This document shows, piece after piece, positions 18,714-29,109 of a stretch of DNA of 64,000 nt. The DNA lies in the NCBI RefSeq assembly GCF_018861865.1, contig NZ_JAHLDV010000001.1:1-64000 (forward strand). The letters are read 5' to 3'. The first letter of the stretch is position 1. The number at the start of each line of letters is the position of its first letter. Made by a program: the position numbers and the translations under genes. This stretch comes from Clostridium frigoris (GTDB lineage Bacteria; Bacillota; Clostridia; Clostridiales; Clostridiaceae). Under the pieces are notes generated by a model that ran no database searches, was not told the DNA's origin, and was given only the letters and a program-made list of their open reading frames with translations.

Positions 18714-19673
18714 CTATTTTCTCATCTTTGGATCTAGAGCATCTCTTAAGCCATCGCCAAGAAAATTAAACGCAAGTATTGTTAAACAAATTGCCATCGC
18801 CGGAAAAAATAACTGATATGGATAAAGTTGATATCCTTCTAATGCATCCGACGCAAGACTTCCCCATGATGCTTGAGGTGCAGAAATTCCGAGTCCTATA
18901 AAACTAAGGAAGGCCTCTGTAAAAATAGCACCCGGCACAGACATTGTCATTGTTACTATTATTGGTCCCATACTATTAGGAATAAGATGCTTTAGTATTA
19001 TCCTCATGCTAGAAGCACCTGATACCTTTGCAGCAAGGACAAATTCCTGTTCCTTGAGTGCCATAATTTGAGAACGAACTATTCTTGCCATAACTACCCA
19101 AAATGATATTGCGAGTGCTATTATAATATTTAGCATACCGCCATCAGCTGAGGGATGATCTGGTTTATTAAGAATAACCATTAAAAGAATAACATAGATC
19201 ATGCTAGGAACTGACCAAATTACATCAACAACTCTCATCATTAAATTATCAACAATACCACCAGCATATCCAGCAATACTACCATATAAAATTCCTATAA
19301 CAAGATTCAATAAACTCGCTACATATGCAATTGTAAGTGAAATTCTTGCCCCATATAGCACTCTAACAAATTGGTCACGCCCAAATTTATCAGTACCAAA
19401 CCAATGAGTCCAACTAGGATTCTGGTTTGCAATCCTAAAATTTTGAGAATAATAATTATATTTTGATAACATTGGGCCAACTATAGCAAGTATAGTTATA
19501 AATATAACGAAAGCGAGTCCAGCCATTGCAAGTTTGTTTTGTTTTAATCTTCTCCAAGCATCCTGCAAATAAGTTTCACTTGGTCTAACTATTTCATTTG
19601 TTTTTTTCTTATCATCTGGTATTCTTTCAAATAACTCAGAATCTATTTTCATTATTTCAGTATTTGTCTCCAT
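18714..19673 (-). CDS. oppC: Oligopeptide ABC transporter permease OppC
   Basis: A 319-residue inner-membrane permease. The N-terminal segment LAMAGLAFVIFITILAIVG is followed by a periplasmic-type loop (HWFGTDKFGRDQFVRVLYGARISL, quoted in part: GTDKFGRDQF), which is diagnostic for OppC/DppC. Five further membrane segments follow. The EAA loop, ASSMRIILKHLIPNS, contacts the ATPases. TAGGAGGTG lies before the ATG. Forms the channel with OppB. Confidence 0.94.
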   Translation of the reverse strand: METNTEIMKIDSELFERIPDDKKKTNEIVRPSETYLQDAWRRLKQNKLAMAGLAFVIFITILAIVGPMLSKYNYYSQNFRIANQNPSWTHWFGTDKFGRDQFVRVLYGARISLTIAYVASLLNLVIGILYGSIAGYAGGIVDNLMMRVVDVIWSVPSMIYVILLMVILNKPDHPSADGGMLNIIIALAISFWVVMARIVRSQIMALKEQEFVLAAKVSGASSMRIILKHLIPNSMGPIIVTMTMSVPGAIFTEAFLSFIGLGISAPQASWGSLASDALEGYQLYPYQLFFPAMAICLTILAFNFLGDGLRDALDPKMRK

Positions 19674-19689
19674 ATTTGTGCACCTCCTA

Positions 19690-20607
19690 TTATTCGATTT
19701 TTATTCTTGGGTCAATCACTGCATAAAGTACATCAACAAGAAAATTGGCAAACACTAGGAAGGTTGCATCTAGTGTAACAAAACCTATTATTACAGTATA
19801 ATCTCTGTTTGTTATACTTGTTATGAATTCCCTACCCATTCCAGGAATACCAAATAGACCTTCAATTACAAAACTACCAGTTAAAACAGCAGCAAGTAAT
19901 GGTCCAATATACGTTACAATCGGAATTAGTGAGTTCCTTAAAGCATGCTTATATATAACTGTATTTTTAGAAAGTCCTTTAGCTCTAGCTACTCTAATGT
20001 AATCTGATCTTATAACATCAAGTAAGGCTGACCTACCAAGCCTTGCAATAAATGCCATTGAAGATGCTCCAAGAGCAATTGATGGAAGAACATAATCCAT
20101 AGGAGTTTCAAGCCCTATAGCATGAAATACACTAAGTTTTATTGCAAACACATAAATAAGTAATGTTGCAATTACAAAACTAGGCACTGTAATACCAATG
20201 GTTGAAATAAACATACATAACCTATCTGGCCACTTCCCTTGATGAAGGGCTGCTATTATCCCCATATACACCCCTATCACCATAGCAAAAGCTATAGAAA
20301 CAAAGCCTAATTTAGCAGAAACCGGAAGAGAATAACCTATAATTTCATTAACTGTTCTTCCTTCATATTTCATTGAAGGACCTAAATCGCCATGTACAAG
20401 GTTTGTTAAATACATTGTATATTGTTCAAACACAGGCTTATCTAAACCATATTTTTCGTTCAAACTCTGTAACACCTGCGCAGTTTGTTTTTTTTCACCA
20501 GAAAATGGCCCACCTGGCATTAATCTCATTAAGAAAAAAGTTATTGTGATAACTACGAAAATTGTAATAACAGTTGAAAATAATCTTTTAACAAAAAAAT
20601 TAAACAT
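19690..20607 (-). CDS. oppB: Oligopeptide ABC transporter permease OppB
   Basis: A 305-residue permease with about six membrane segments, starting FNFFVKRLFSTVITIFVVI. The conserved FFLMRLMPGGPF region and the EAA loop LSKNTVIYKHALRNSLIPI identify OppB/DppB. It is the first gene of the operon, with GGGG upstream of the ATG. The promoter should lie in the AT-rich 1-kb region upstream. No S-box, T-box or CodY-like control sequence was recognised there with confidence. Confidence 0.94.
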   Translation of the reverse strand: MFNFFVKRLFSTVITIFVVITITFFLMRLMPGGPFSGEKKQTAQVLQSLNEKYGLDKPVFEQYTMYLTNLVHGDLGPSMKYEGRTVNEIIGYSLPVSAKLGFVSIAFAMVIGVYMGIIAALHQGKWPDRLCMFISTIGITVPSFVIATLLIYVFAIKLSVFHAIGLETPMDYVLPSIALGASSMAFIARLGRSALLDVIRSDYIRVARAKGLSKNTVIYKHALRNSLIPIVTYIGPLLAAVLTGSFVIEGLFGIPGMGREFITSITNRDYTVIIGFVTLDATFLVFANFLVDVLYAVIDPRIKIE

Positions 20608-21544
20608 CTCTTGACCCCTTTCGTATTATATTTATTTGAAATTTAATCCTACACTTAGTAGAAGTGCCTTTTTCACTGTAAGTCGCACCCGATTATATTA
20701 ATTTTAAAACTTAAGATTGTCACATTTATAAAATATTCAAAATTACTCATACTATTGATTTTTTTTAATACAAATAATTCATACTGAGTATTAGCCTATA
20801 GCCTCACATGTGTAAAATTATTGAATGTGTTCCATTGCTTGTTCAATTGCTCTAATATTACCTAAAATCATGCTAGTCTAATATGTTTTGGCCTTACAAC
20901 ACACACACAAACACAAGTGCTATCATCAACCTCAGTCCATATAAAATGACCATATACTTCATTTACAACACTAATATGTATTCCATTAATAAAATTCAAA
21001 AATATAAATACATCTAAATAGTTTACAATTATTCGAAATTTAAAATATATATTATATATTACTTTACCTATTAAAATTTATCCCCCTTTTTTATTCTTAT
21101 TCTTAATTATAATTAGAAATTTTAAAAAGTCAATGTAACATTTTCAAAAATATGTCTAATTTCGCTATGTTATTTATAATTTGTCTATATAGCATTGTTA
21201 ATTTATTCATAACTTTTATAACTTATCCATATATTCTTATATTCATTAATTTTGTTTTATATTTTATGTCTTGTTTTATATATTTTACTAACTTACCTTA
21301 TTAAACTTAATTTTACATTTTAAAGGTTATTATTTTATCTAGGTCACAATTAGGTGTATTCATATTGTCATTAACATTATGCATAATTATTGATAATATT
21401 GATTTTTATTATTCTTTTTTTTTAATATTGAATCTATTTTATCTAATAAAATGCTTTTTAATACAACTTCCTCCCCTATAAATATAATGCATTATAAAAT
21501 AATTCAAAAGTAAGTTTTATAGATACCCTAAACTCACTATTACT
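20608..21544. other. Long AT-rich intergenic region, oppB to valS
   Basis: About 940 bases with no convincing gene. It must hold the opp promoter. A minus-strand reading of about 55 codons ending at 20868 (…FIWTEVDDSTCVCVCV…) has no start codon or ribosome binding site and may be a decayed gene. A CA-rich tract lies at 20899-20915. Confidence 0.5.
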
Positions 21545-21592
21545 ACAAAAAAAACTATAGAATAGACATCTCTTAAATGTCTATTCTATAGT
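21545..21592 (-). terminator. Terminator of valS
   Basis: A perfect 16-bp stem pairs ACTATAGAATAGACAT with ATGTCTATTCTATAGT around a 7-base loop. A run of T residues follows on the minus strand. It lies 24 bases after the valS stop. Confidence 0.9.
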
Positions 21593-21615
21593 TAATACTT
21601 TATGTTGTTAAAGCT

Positions 21616-24258
21616 CTACTTCAAATTCTCTATGCTTTGAATTACTGAATTATACATTTCTTTATATTTTTCACCTTTAGCTTTTTCCTCGTTTACTACT
21701 TCTACTGGGGCTTTAGCTGTGAATCTTTCATTGCAAAGCTTTTTCTCTACCCTGTCTATTTCTTTTCTTAGTTTTTCTTTTTCTTTATTTAATCTTTCTA
21801 ATTCTTTTTCTAAATCCACAAGTTCAAGTAATGGCATATATATTTCAGCACCTTTAGTTACTACTGTAACTACATTTTCTGGTGCTCGCTCTTTAGATTC
21901 TAAAAATTCAACTTCGCTTGCTGATGCTAGTTTTTGAAAATATACCATACCTTCTTCAAATGCTTCTTTTGCCTCTATAGCATATATAAATACTTTAGCT
22001 TTTCTTGAAGGTGCTACATTCATTTCTACCCTAGCATTTCTTACATCTTTTATTGCTTCTATAATATAGTTCATTTTTTCTTCGGATTTTTCGTCTTTAA
22101 GAGACTCATCAAATTCAGGCCACTTAGCGATTGTTATAGATTCATATTCATTATCTAAATGAGTATAAATTTCTTCTGTTATAAATGGCATAACTGGGTG
22201 AAGTAATTTAAGCCCTGTTTTTAGTACTTTGTTTAATACATTTAATACTATGCCTTTAGCCTCACAATCATCTGCGTACAATACTGGTTTAACAAGTTCA
22301 ATATACCAATCACAGAATTCTGTCCACATAAAGTCATGAGTCTTTTGGAGTGATATTCCTATTTCATATTTATCAATATTCTCCGTAACTTCTTTTGTAA
22401 CAGTATTCATTCTTGATAATATCCATTTGTCTGCAACTGTGTAGTTTTTACTCTCTTTATATTTAGCCATCAATTCTTCATTATAATTCATCATAACAAA
22501 TCTAGATGCATTCCAAATTTTATTTGCAAAGTTTCTAGCTGCCTCAACTCTTGACTCATAGAACCTGATATCACTTCCTGGTGAATTTCCTGTTGCTAGT
22601 GAGAATCTTAATGCATCTGCACCATATTGGTCTATTACATCTAATGGATCAATACCGTTTCCTAGCGACTTAGACATTTTTCTTCCTTGCTCATCTCTTA
22701 CCATTCCATGTATTACTACTGTATCAAATGGTACCTCACCTAAATTATATATTCCTGAAAAAATCATTCTTGCAACCCAGAAGAATATAATATCGTATCC
22801 TGTTACTAAAACACTTGTTGGATAGAATTGTTTTAAATCCTCGGTGTTATTTGGCCAACCAAGTGTTGAGAAAGGCCATAACGCAGAACTGAACCAAGTA
22901 TCAAGAACATCTTTATCTTGATTAAGATTTGTACTATTACATTTGCTGCAGTTTGTTGGAGCGTTAACAGAAACTATAACTTCACCACAGTCCTTGCAAT
23001 ACCATACTGGAATTCTATGTCCCCACCATAACTGCCTTGATATACACCAATCTTGGATATTTTCCATCCAATTAAAGTATGTTTTATCAAATCTTTCAGG
23101 AACAAATTTTGTTTTGTTTTCTCTTACTGCATCAATAGCCGGTTTTGCAAGAGATTCCATTTTTACATACCATTGCTCAGATAACATTGGCTCTACAGTA
23201 GTTTTACACCTATCGTGAGTTCCTACATTATGAGCATGGTCTTTTATTTTAACTAGTAGTCCAGCCTTATCCAAGTCTTCAACCATAACTTTTCTTGCCT
23301 CATATCTATCAAGACCAGAATATTTTCCATAACCTTCACAAATAGCTGCATTTTCATTCAAAACTACTATTTCCGCAAGGTTATGTCTTTTACCTATTTG
23401 ATAATCATTAGGGTCATGTGCTGGTGTGATTTTGACTGCGCCCGTTCCAAACTCTATATCAACATAATCATCTGCAACTATTGGTATTTCTCTGTTTACT
23501 AATGGAAGCATTATTTTTTTGCCAACTAAATGTGCATAACGAGTATCTTTAGGATTTACAGCGACTGCGGTATCTCCAAGCATAGTTTCTGGCCTTGTCG
23601 TAGCTATTTCTAAAAATTCATCGGTTCCTACTATTGGATATTTTATATGCCAAAAATGGCCCTCTTGTTCTTCAAACTCTATTTCAGCATCTGAAATAGC
23701 AGTCATGCATTTTGGACACCAGTTAGTTATCCTATTTCCCTTATAAATAAGTCCATCATTATATAGTTTAACGAAAACTTCTCTTACCGCATGATTTAAA
23801 TTTTCATCCATAGTAAAACTTTCACGGGTAAAATCAACGGAGCATCCCATTTTTCTTATTTGTCCCCTTATTTTTGCTCTATACTCATTAGTCCAATCCC
23901 ATACTTTTTCAAGGAAAGCTTCTCTTCCCATTTCTTTTTTCTTAAGGCCTTGTTTTAAAAGTTCATTTTCTACCTTTACTTCTGTTGCAATACTAGCATG
24001 GTCTTCACCTGGAAGCCACAATGTATTATATCCCTGCATTCTTTTTGTTCTTATTAGAATATCTTGAAGCGTATTATCAAGAGCATGACCTAAATGTAAT
24101 TTTCCTGTAATATTTGGTGGAGGCATCATTATTGTGAATGGTTTTTTATCTTTATCAACTTTTGGTGTAAAAAAACCTTTTTCTTCCCACCATGCATAAA
24201 GTCTTTCTTCAAAATCTTTTGGATTATAGTTCTTATCAATATTATTGTTTTCTTCCAT
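21616..24258 (-). CDS. valS: Valyl-tRNA synthetase
   Basis: An 880-residue class I synthetase that charges tRNA-Val. The HIGH motif is HLGH at 55-58 within [15 protein letters not shown], and the second signature [14 protein letters not shown] lies near residue 530. The CP1 editing domain ([19 protein letters not shown]) is present. Two zinc-type cysteine clusters occur ([10 protein letters not shown] and [12 protein letters not shown]), and a C-terminal coiled-coil arm ([19 protein letters not shown]) is present as usual for ValRS. GAGGAAT precedes the ATG. Expression is controlled by the T-box leader at 24319-24575, which fits this gene being read alone. Confidence 0.97.
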   Translation of the reverse strand: MEENNNIDKNYNPKDFEERLYAWWEEKGFFTPKVDKDKKPFTIMMPPPNITGKLHLGHALDNTLQDILIRTKRMQGYNTLWLPGEDHASIATEVKVENELLKQGLKKKEMGREAFLEKVWDWTNEYRAKIRGQIRKMGCSVDFTRESFTMDENLNHAVREVFVKLYNDGLIYKGNRITNWCPKCMTAISDAEIEFEEQEGHFWHIKYPIVGTDEFLEIATTRPETMLGDTAVAVNPKDTRYAHLVGKKIMLPLVNREIPIVADDYVDIEFGTGAVKITPAHDPNDYQIGKRHNLAEIVVLNENAAICEGYGKYSGLDRYEARKVMVEDLDKAGLLVKIKDHAHNVGTHDRCKTTVEPMLSEQWYVKMESLAKPAIDAVRENKTKFVPERFDKTYFNWMENIQDWCISRQLWWGHRIPVWYCKDCGEVIVSVNAPTNCSKCNSTNLNQDKDVLDTWFSSALWPFSTLGWPNNTEDLKQFYPTSVLVTGYDIIFFWVARMIFSGIYNLGEVPFDTVVIHGMVRDEQGRKMSKSLGNGIDPLDVIDQYGADALRFSLATGNSPGSDIRFYESRVEAARNFANKIWNASRFVMMNYNEELMAKYKESKNYTVADKWILSRMNTVTKEVTENIDKYEIGISLQKTHDFMWTEFCDWYIELVKPVLYADDCEAKGIVLNVLNKVLKTGLKLLHPVMPFITEEIYTHLDNEYESITIAKWPEFDESLKDEKSEEKMNYIIEAIKDVRNARVEMNVAPSRKAKVFIYAIEAKEAFEEGMVYFQKLASASEVEFLESKERAPENVVTVVTKGAEIYMPLLELVDLEKELERLNKEKEKLRKEIDRVEKKLCNERFTAKAPVEVVNEEKAKGEKYKEMYNSVIQSIENLK

Positions 24259-24318
24259 GATTAATTCCTCCTAAATGATGATTAGTATATCGATTTTTAA
24301 TGCCAATTTTTAGACAAT

Positions 24319-24575
24319 AAAAAAAGAGCCTTCGTCTGTAAAAGGACGAAAAGCTCCGCGGTACCACCTTTTTTCCTGCAAAATTGCAGGCTCTTTATAA
24401 TTTAACGATTAAGAAAACCGTCTTATACCCTCTATTCATAAATACATGAATATGGCAAAGAAGCTCCAAAGCAACCTTCAAGGTTTTTCATATAAAAGAT
24501 CTTACAGCCTATGGATCTTTTTCTCTTAATATTAATTTTCCTCTACTCCTCTTTATCTAAGCTTTTATATATTTT
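24319..24575 (-). promoter_or_regulatory. T-box leader of valS
   Basis: The minus strand carries the T-box core AAGGTGGTACCGCGG (24356-24371), whose bases pair with the uncharged tRNA acceptor end. It is followed by the attenuator stem GAGCTTTTCGTCC/GACGAAGGCTC and a TTTTTT run at about 24320-24356. Upstream are a stem I region starting near AGGAGTAGAG and a small CCTGCAATTTTGCAGG hairpin. By family knowledge, uncharged tRNA-Val promotes read-through into valS. I could not fix the specifier codon with certainty. Confidence 0.9.
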
Positions 24576-24763
24576 ATTAATATATTATGTAGTTGTTATA
24601 TACATTATACAATATATTGTGTAATTGTTATATAGTATTTAATTTCCATTATACCTTTTAATTTTTATATGTCAAGATACTAAATATACAAGCACAGGTT
24701 TAGCATCAATTTTTCAGTGATAATTCTCAATTTACTGAAATTGATGAGGAAAAGTTAAGTTGT

Positions 24764-26797
24764 TTATTCAACATATTTATTTAAAATAACACTTTCAATG
24801 TAGTTAATATATTTTCTTAATTCAGTTGTGGTTTCTCCTAAAATTTCTCCAGATTCATACATTCTATTAATTTCTGAGCGTTGTATATCCATGACTTTAA
24901 TCCTAAGTTCTTCCTTTTGCTCTTCATTTTTTTCATTAAATATTGAAGTTGGCCTTTTTAATCGATTAATCATTGTTTTATAATCTGAGATCACTACAAA
25001 AACAATATCTGATTTTTCATGTTCTCTTGCGTATTTTTCTAAATGCTTAAGTGCCGCTCCTAAAGCTTTAAGCTGAATATCTTTTCCTATACGTAATCTA
25101 GCTAATTTAGTTTCCTCATTTTTGCGATAATGACCACTAAAATGCTTCCATTCACTTATGATTTTTCCTATGAGATACAATGCTCCTGAACTGAGGCTAA
25201 TTGAGAGTGCTTCTGCTCGACAGTCCAGAGATCTTTCAAATGTTTCAAAAACCTCTTCAGTCATTCCATTGTTCTCCATTAGCTCATGGATATATTTTCT
25301 CTCTGCTTTTAATGCCATTAACCGAACTTCTGTGATTTTTTTTTGATAGTAACTTGTATTTCGTTCTATAGAATTCTGTTTATATTGAATTTGTTTAAAT
25401 CTAATCTTATATTCATCCATTAATTCATAAGCTACAGATTGATTTTCTTCATTTATTTCTAACTTAATCTTTTTAATAGCAGCCAGCAAGAGTTTACTCT
25501 TTGCCTCATTTAAATTAAGGTAATTTATTGTATCTCCTTTTGCTAAATCTACTTTGCTTAAAAGAGGTAAAATGGCTGTTGCCAATATTAATGTAAATAA
25601 GATTACACCCGCTGCTAGAAATAGAATAAGTGAATGTTCTGGGAATGCCTCTCCGCTAGCTAAAAAGAAAGGAATTGAGAGAACACCTGCCATTGTAACT
25701 GTACCACGAACACCTGTTAAAGCAATTATCAAAACTGTTTTAAACTTTGGTTTTGTAGTGCTATTTATTTTCTTAAAACGGTATTCATAACATGAAAATA
25801 AATAGGCCCAAACAAAACGAATTGCAAGAATAACAATTCCAATGGCTATAACATATCCAATGGCTAACCAATTACCAATATTGGGGTCAGCTACCGTATC
25901 AAGCATAGATGACGGAATATTTAATCCTAATAATAGAAATACAATACCATTTAAAATAAATAAAACAATTGACCATATGTTTTCAGTAAGTATTTGCTCT
26001 TGAGCCATCATGGTTTCTGTTCGTTCTCTTACTACCGAATGAACAATACCAGCTACAACTACAGCAATTACTCCAGAAGCATGAAAAAGTTCTTCTGTAA
26101 TAATATAAATAATAAAAGGGGTTAAAATTTGTAGCAATGAATGAAATATTACATCATTTATTCCTTTTTTACGCAAGGTATGTCGTATTAATGTTATAAG
26201 TAAACCAAGAATTAAACCTAATACTGCTCCAGCTAAAAACATATATGTAAAATTAAAGATTGCTTCTCGTAAAGAAAAATAACCCGTTACTACCGCCGCT
26301 ATTGCATAATTAAAGGCAACTAAACCAGATGCATCATTTATTAGTGATTCTCCTCTAACAAGCTTTAATACTTTTTCAGGAATATGAATTCGTTTTGCAA
26401 TTCCATTCACAGCAACAGGATCAGTCGGTGATAAAATAGCTGCTAAAGCAAATGCCGCGGCAAGAGGAATACTAGGTACCATCCAATAAATAAAATACCC
26501 ACCTGCAATGGTTGTTAAAAGTACAAGGGGAAGAGCATTACCCAAAATTGATGCTCTCATATTCCACAACTCTTCACGAGGAAAATGTCTCCCATCGTTG
26601 TACAAAAGAGGGGCCACAAATAGCAATAAAAACCAATCTGTTTCTATATCGAATGAAATATCCCTAAATACAAATGCAATTATTATCCCAAAAGCTATTT
26701 GAGTTAATGCTGTAGGAATAAATGGTATGTAGTGGCTAATTATATTCGAGATTAATAAACAAACTAGTAATAACAAGACGGTCAACAATAAATCCAT
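24764..26797 (-). CDS. Na+(K+)/H+ antiporter, CPA1 family
   Basis: A 677-residue membrane transporter. About 12 hydrophobic segments fill residues 1-410. The ion-binding core is visible as LSPTDPVAVNGIAKR (near residue 125) and GESLINDASGLVAFN (near 150), the conserved ND of CPA1/NhaP/NhaK proteins. Then TGVRGTVTMAGVLSIP matches the late conserved arginine region. A cytosolic tail of about 260 residues is rich in charged helices, as in Gram-positive NhaK/YjcE-type antiporters. GGAG lies before the ATG. Two copies of a 12-base perfect palindrome lie directly upstream (26816-26860) and may be an operator. Confidence 0.88.
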   Translation of the reverse strand: MDLLLTVLLLLVCLLISNIISHYIPFIPTALTQIAFGIIIAFVFRDISFDIETDWFLLLFVAPLLYNDGRHFPREELWNMRASILGNALPLVLLTTIAGGYFIYWMVPSIPLAAAFALAAILSPTDPVAVNGIAKRIHIPEKVLKLVRGESLINDASGLVAFNYAIAAVVTGYFSLREAIFNFTYMFLAGAVLGLILGLLITLIRHTLRKKGINDVIFHSLLQILTPFIIYIITEELFHASGVIAVVVAGIVHSVVRERTETMMAQEQILTENIWSIVLFILNGIVFLLLGLNIPSSMLDTVADPNIGNWLAIGYVIAIGIVILAIRFVWAYLFSCYEYRFKKINSTTKPKFKTVLIIALTGVRGTVTMAGVLSIPFFLASGEAFPEHSLILFLAAGVILFTLILATAILPLLSKVDLAKGDTINYLNLNEAKSKLLLAAIKKIKLEINEENQSVAYELMDEYKIRFKQIQYKQNSIERNTSYYQKKITEVRLMALKAERKYIHELMENNGMTEEVFETFERSLDCRAEALSISLSSGALYLIGKIISEWKHFSGHYRKNEETKLARLRIGKDIQLKALGAALKHLEKYAREHEKSDIVFVVISDYKTMINRLKRPTSIFNEKNEEQKEELRIKVMDIQRSEINRMYESGEILGETTTELRKYINYIESVILNKYVE

Positions 26798-26815
26798 TTT
26801 AATTCTCCTTTATGT

Positions 26816-26860
26816 AGTACTATTAATAGTTTTAGTTTTAGTTTTAGTACTATTAATAGT
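26816..26860 (-). promoter_or_regulatory. Paired palindromes upstream of antiporter
   Basis: The perfect palindrome ACTATTAATAGT occurs twice, each within AGTACTATTAATAGT, separated by a TTTAGT-type repeat tract. The first copy begins 19 bases upstream of the antiporter ATG. Position and symmetry suggest a repressor or activator site; no factor is known. Confidence 0.45.
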
Positions 26861-27126
26861 CACTTGTATTCTCAAGAATTGTCATTGCCAGAAAATTTCT
26901 AATACAGTAACACCTAAGAGACTTAGTATAGAAATATTTATATATAAATTATAGCACATTTTAAAATACTCTAATATCTGAATATTTCATAAAACTAACA
27001 GGCTATCTCCTAAAAAAACTCATGTGCTAACCTTCTGGTATACAACTTATCACAAATATAAGATGTCACATTTACATTGTTTTTCATATTATATAATCAT
27101 AACTACTATATGATATGGAGGTTTCT

Positions 27127-28152
27127 ATGAAGATTAAAAAAATGTCAATTTTTTCTCTACTTCTCTCTCTCGCATTAATAACTACCTTATTCTCTGGCTG
27201 TACGCAAAAAACTGCTACCACACCTCTCGTAAAAGTAAAGTTAAATGAAGTGGTTCGTTCTATATTTTATGCTCCTATGTATGCGGCTATTTCTCAGGGG
27301 TTCTTTAAAGAAGAAGGCCTAAATATTGAACTTTCGACTGGTCAAGGCGCAGATAAGACTATGCAGCAAGTCTTAAGCAAAGCTTCTGATATTGGTCTTG
27401 CAGGCCCAGAACAAGTCATTTACATCTACAATCAACAGCGAAAAGATTACCCAGTTCTTTTTGCACAATTAACACAAAAAGATGGATCATTCCTAGTATC
27501 TAGAAAAGCTGAGTCGAACTTTAAATGGGAGTCCTTAAAGGGCAAAACTATAATAGGCGGAAGACCTGGTGGAGTACCTGAAATGGCTCTTGAGTATGTT
27601 CTAAAAAATCATGGTATAAAACCTGGAGTTGATGTAAATCTTATTACAAATCTCGCTTTCACAGCTACTGCTGGTGCTTTTAAAGCCGGTACAGGTGATT
27701 ATGTTGCTCTTTTTGAACCAACCGCTAGTACATTAAAAAATAATAATTCGGGAAATATTGTAGCATCAGTAGGTGAATCTGCTGGAACCATACCTTATAC
27801 CTGCTTTTTTGCCACAAAATCTTATATAACAAAAAATCCAGCTGTAATGCAAAAATTCACTAATGCAATTTACAAAGGTCAAAAATGGGTTAATAGTCAT
27901 TCTGATAAAGAAGTAATTACTTCAATCAAATCCTACTTCCCCGGCACAGATGAAGCTGTACTCATTTCATCTATTAAAAACTACAGAAATATAAATGCTT
28001 TCTCAACAAACCCAACACTCACAACAGAGAACTTAACAAAACTTATGGATATAGTTCAATCTTATAAACCATCACTAATACCCACAAGACCAAGCTTTGA
28101 TAAAATAGTTAATACTACATTTAGTAAAAATGCAGTAACAACCATAAAATAA
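27127..28152 (+). CDS. ABC transporter lipoprotein, NMT1/SsuA-like
   Basis: A 341-residue solute-binding protein. The signal peptide ends in LFSGC, a lipobox with the modified cysteine near residue 24. The mature part matches the NMT1/THI5-SsuA-TauA type: VKLNEVVRSIFYAPMYAAI, FFKEEGLNIEL, GQGADKTMQQVLSKASDIGL and LKGKTIIGGRPGGVPEMALEY. Such proteins bind sulfonates, nitrate or thiamine precursors, and the ligand is not clear here. The ATG at 27127 is chosen because GGAGG lies 6 bases upstream. No ATPase or permease gene is adjacent; a matching pair stands at 36749-38306. No TPP riboswitch was found. Confidence 0.85.
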   Translation: MKIKKMSIFSLLLSLALITTLFSGCTQKTATTPLVKVKLNEVVRSIFYAPMYAAISQGFFKEEGLNIELSTGQGADKTMQQVLSKASDIGLAGPEQVIYIYNQQRKDYPVLFAQLTQKDGSFLVSRKAESNFKWESLKGKTIIGGRPGGVPEMALEYVLKNHGIKPGVDVNLITNLAFTATAGAFKAGTGDYVALFEPTASTLKNNNSGNIVASVGESAGTIPYTCFFATKSYITKNPAVMQKFTNAIYKGQKWVNSHSDKEVITSIKSYFPGTDEAVLISSIKNYRNINAFSTNPTLTTENLTKLMDIVQSYKPSLIPTRPSFDKIVNTTFSKNAVTTIK

Positions 28153-28158
28153 AAAATC

Positions 28159-28206
28159 AAAAAAGTATATATTACGCGTATTGCAATACGTAATATATAC
28201 TTTTTT
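28159..28206. repeat. Family 2 palindromic element, copy 2 (minimal)
   Basis: A 48-base perfect hairpin made only of the two terminal arms, AAAAAAGTATATATTACG and its complement, around TATTGCAATA-containing sequence. Its minus strand matches the right end of copy 5 (TATTGCAATACGCGTAATAT) exactly. It starts 6 bases after the stop of the lipoprotein gene and lies between convergent genes, so it could also serve as terminator. Confidence 0.85.
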
Positions 28207-28227
28207 TCGCGTATAAAAACATATATC

Positions 28228-29043
28228 CTATCTAGCAGCAAATCTATGGTTAATCAACCATGCCTTAGCAAAGTCAACTCCATCTTTCATATCAAATAAC
28301 GTGCATTCTGCGTTACCAACCATGCCTTTTTGTATATTAAAATTATTCTCAAAATCTTCTCCAATTAACATAAAGTCTTCTGTATCATACTCATAATCCT
28401 CAAACCATTTCCAGCATCTCTCACCATTCTCAAATATTGCAGCACCTATACGTTCTTTAGGCATTTCATCTATAAGTGATTCTGAAAGATGAAAACTGGT
28501 GCAAGAATTATATTCTACTCCGAGTAAAAGAACTTTTGCTTTTAAATTATACATTTTGCCAAGCGGAGAATCCATACCAAGCTGCGGAGTCAATGGATGA
28601 TTTTCAATAATATGCATTGCATCTCTTCCATTTGCACTAAATGATACGTGTGGGTGATTTGACCGTACTGTTCCCGGAAATGTCCTAAATAACTCTGCAA
28701 TACGACCCATTCCTCGTGTCGGTGAAATATCAGGGTCAAATGCAGGCATATTATCATATATTGTTTGTATCCACTCTTTTGGTACTGGCGGATTGCTCCA
28801 CTGCGAAGGGTCACTCCATTCTCCACTATGAGCTGGCATAACCAATGTTCCATTGCTTCCCACAACATTCATTAATGCAGTTATTATAGTCTGAGCCCCA
28901 CCACAAACCCATCCTAATTTCGACAATGATGAATGAACTAATAATATATCACTGTTATCTATACCAAGTCTCATCAAGTCTTGATAAATAGTATTAATAG
29001 TATTAGGTTCTCTTGTTTTATTTATTATTTTCTCTTCACTCAT
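28228..29043 (-). CDS. AAC(3)-family N-acetyltransferase
   Basis: A 271-residue protein of the aminoglycoside 3-N-acetyltransferase fold. Family marks are LLVHSSLSKLGWVCGGAQ (acetyl-CoA and substrate residues), GSNGTLVMPAHSGEWSDPS in part, FDPDISPTRGMGRIAELFR, and RSNHPHVSFSANGRDA, which includes the conserved histidine. Enzymes of this family acetylate the 3-amino group of aminoglycosides; chromosomal members such as YokD have no proven drug substrate. GGAG lies 8 bases before the ATG. There is no mobile element next to it, so resistance cannot be inferred from context. Confidence 0.85.
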   Translation of the reverse strand: MSEEKIINKTREPNTINTIYQDLMRLGIDNSDILLVHSSLSKLGWVCGGAQTIITALMNVVGSNGTLVMPAHSGEWSDPSQWSNPPVPKEWIQTIYDNMPAFDPDISPTRGMGRIAELFRTFPGTVRSNHPHVSFSANGRDAMHIIENHPLTPQLGMDSPLGKMYNLKAKVLLLGVEYNSCTSFHLSESLIDEMPKERIGAAIFENGERCWKWFEDYEYDTEDFMLIGEDFENNFNIQKGMVGNAECTLFDMKDGVDFAKAWLINHRFAAR

Positions 29044-29109
29044 TTATATCACTCCTTTTCTAATTACTACTTAATGCCTTTGTTTTCATACATATAAACC
29101 AATATTTAC

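Noticed and set aside
20868-21040. Minus-strand reading of about 55 codons with FIWTEVDDSTCVCVCV
   Set aside because: It has no start codon, no ribosome binding site and no recognised family. It may be a chance open run or decayed gene, so it is not called.
27000-27126. TPP riboswitch before the NMT1-type lipoprotein
   Set aside because: No CTGAGA/ACCTGA core sequence of the THI-box is present in the leader.
28590-28868. Second minus-strand ORF of 92 codons inside the AAC(3) gene
   Set aside because: It is a frame shadow of the AAC(3) reading frame, which has the conserved motifs.
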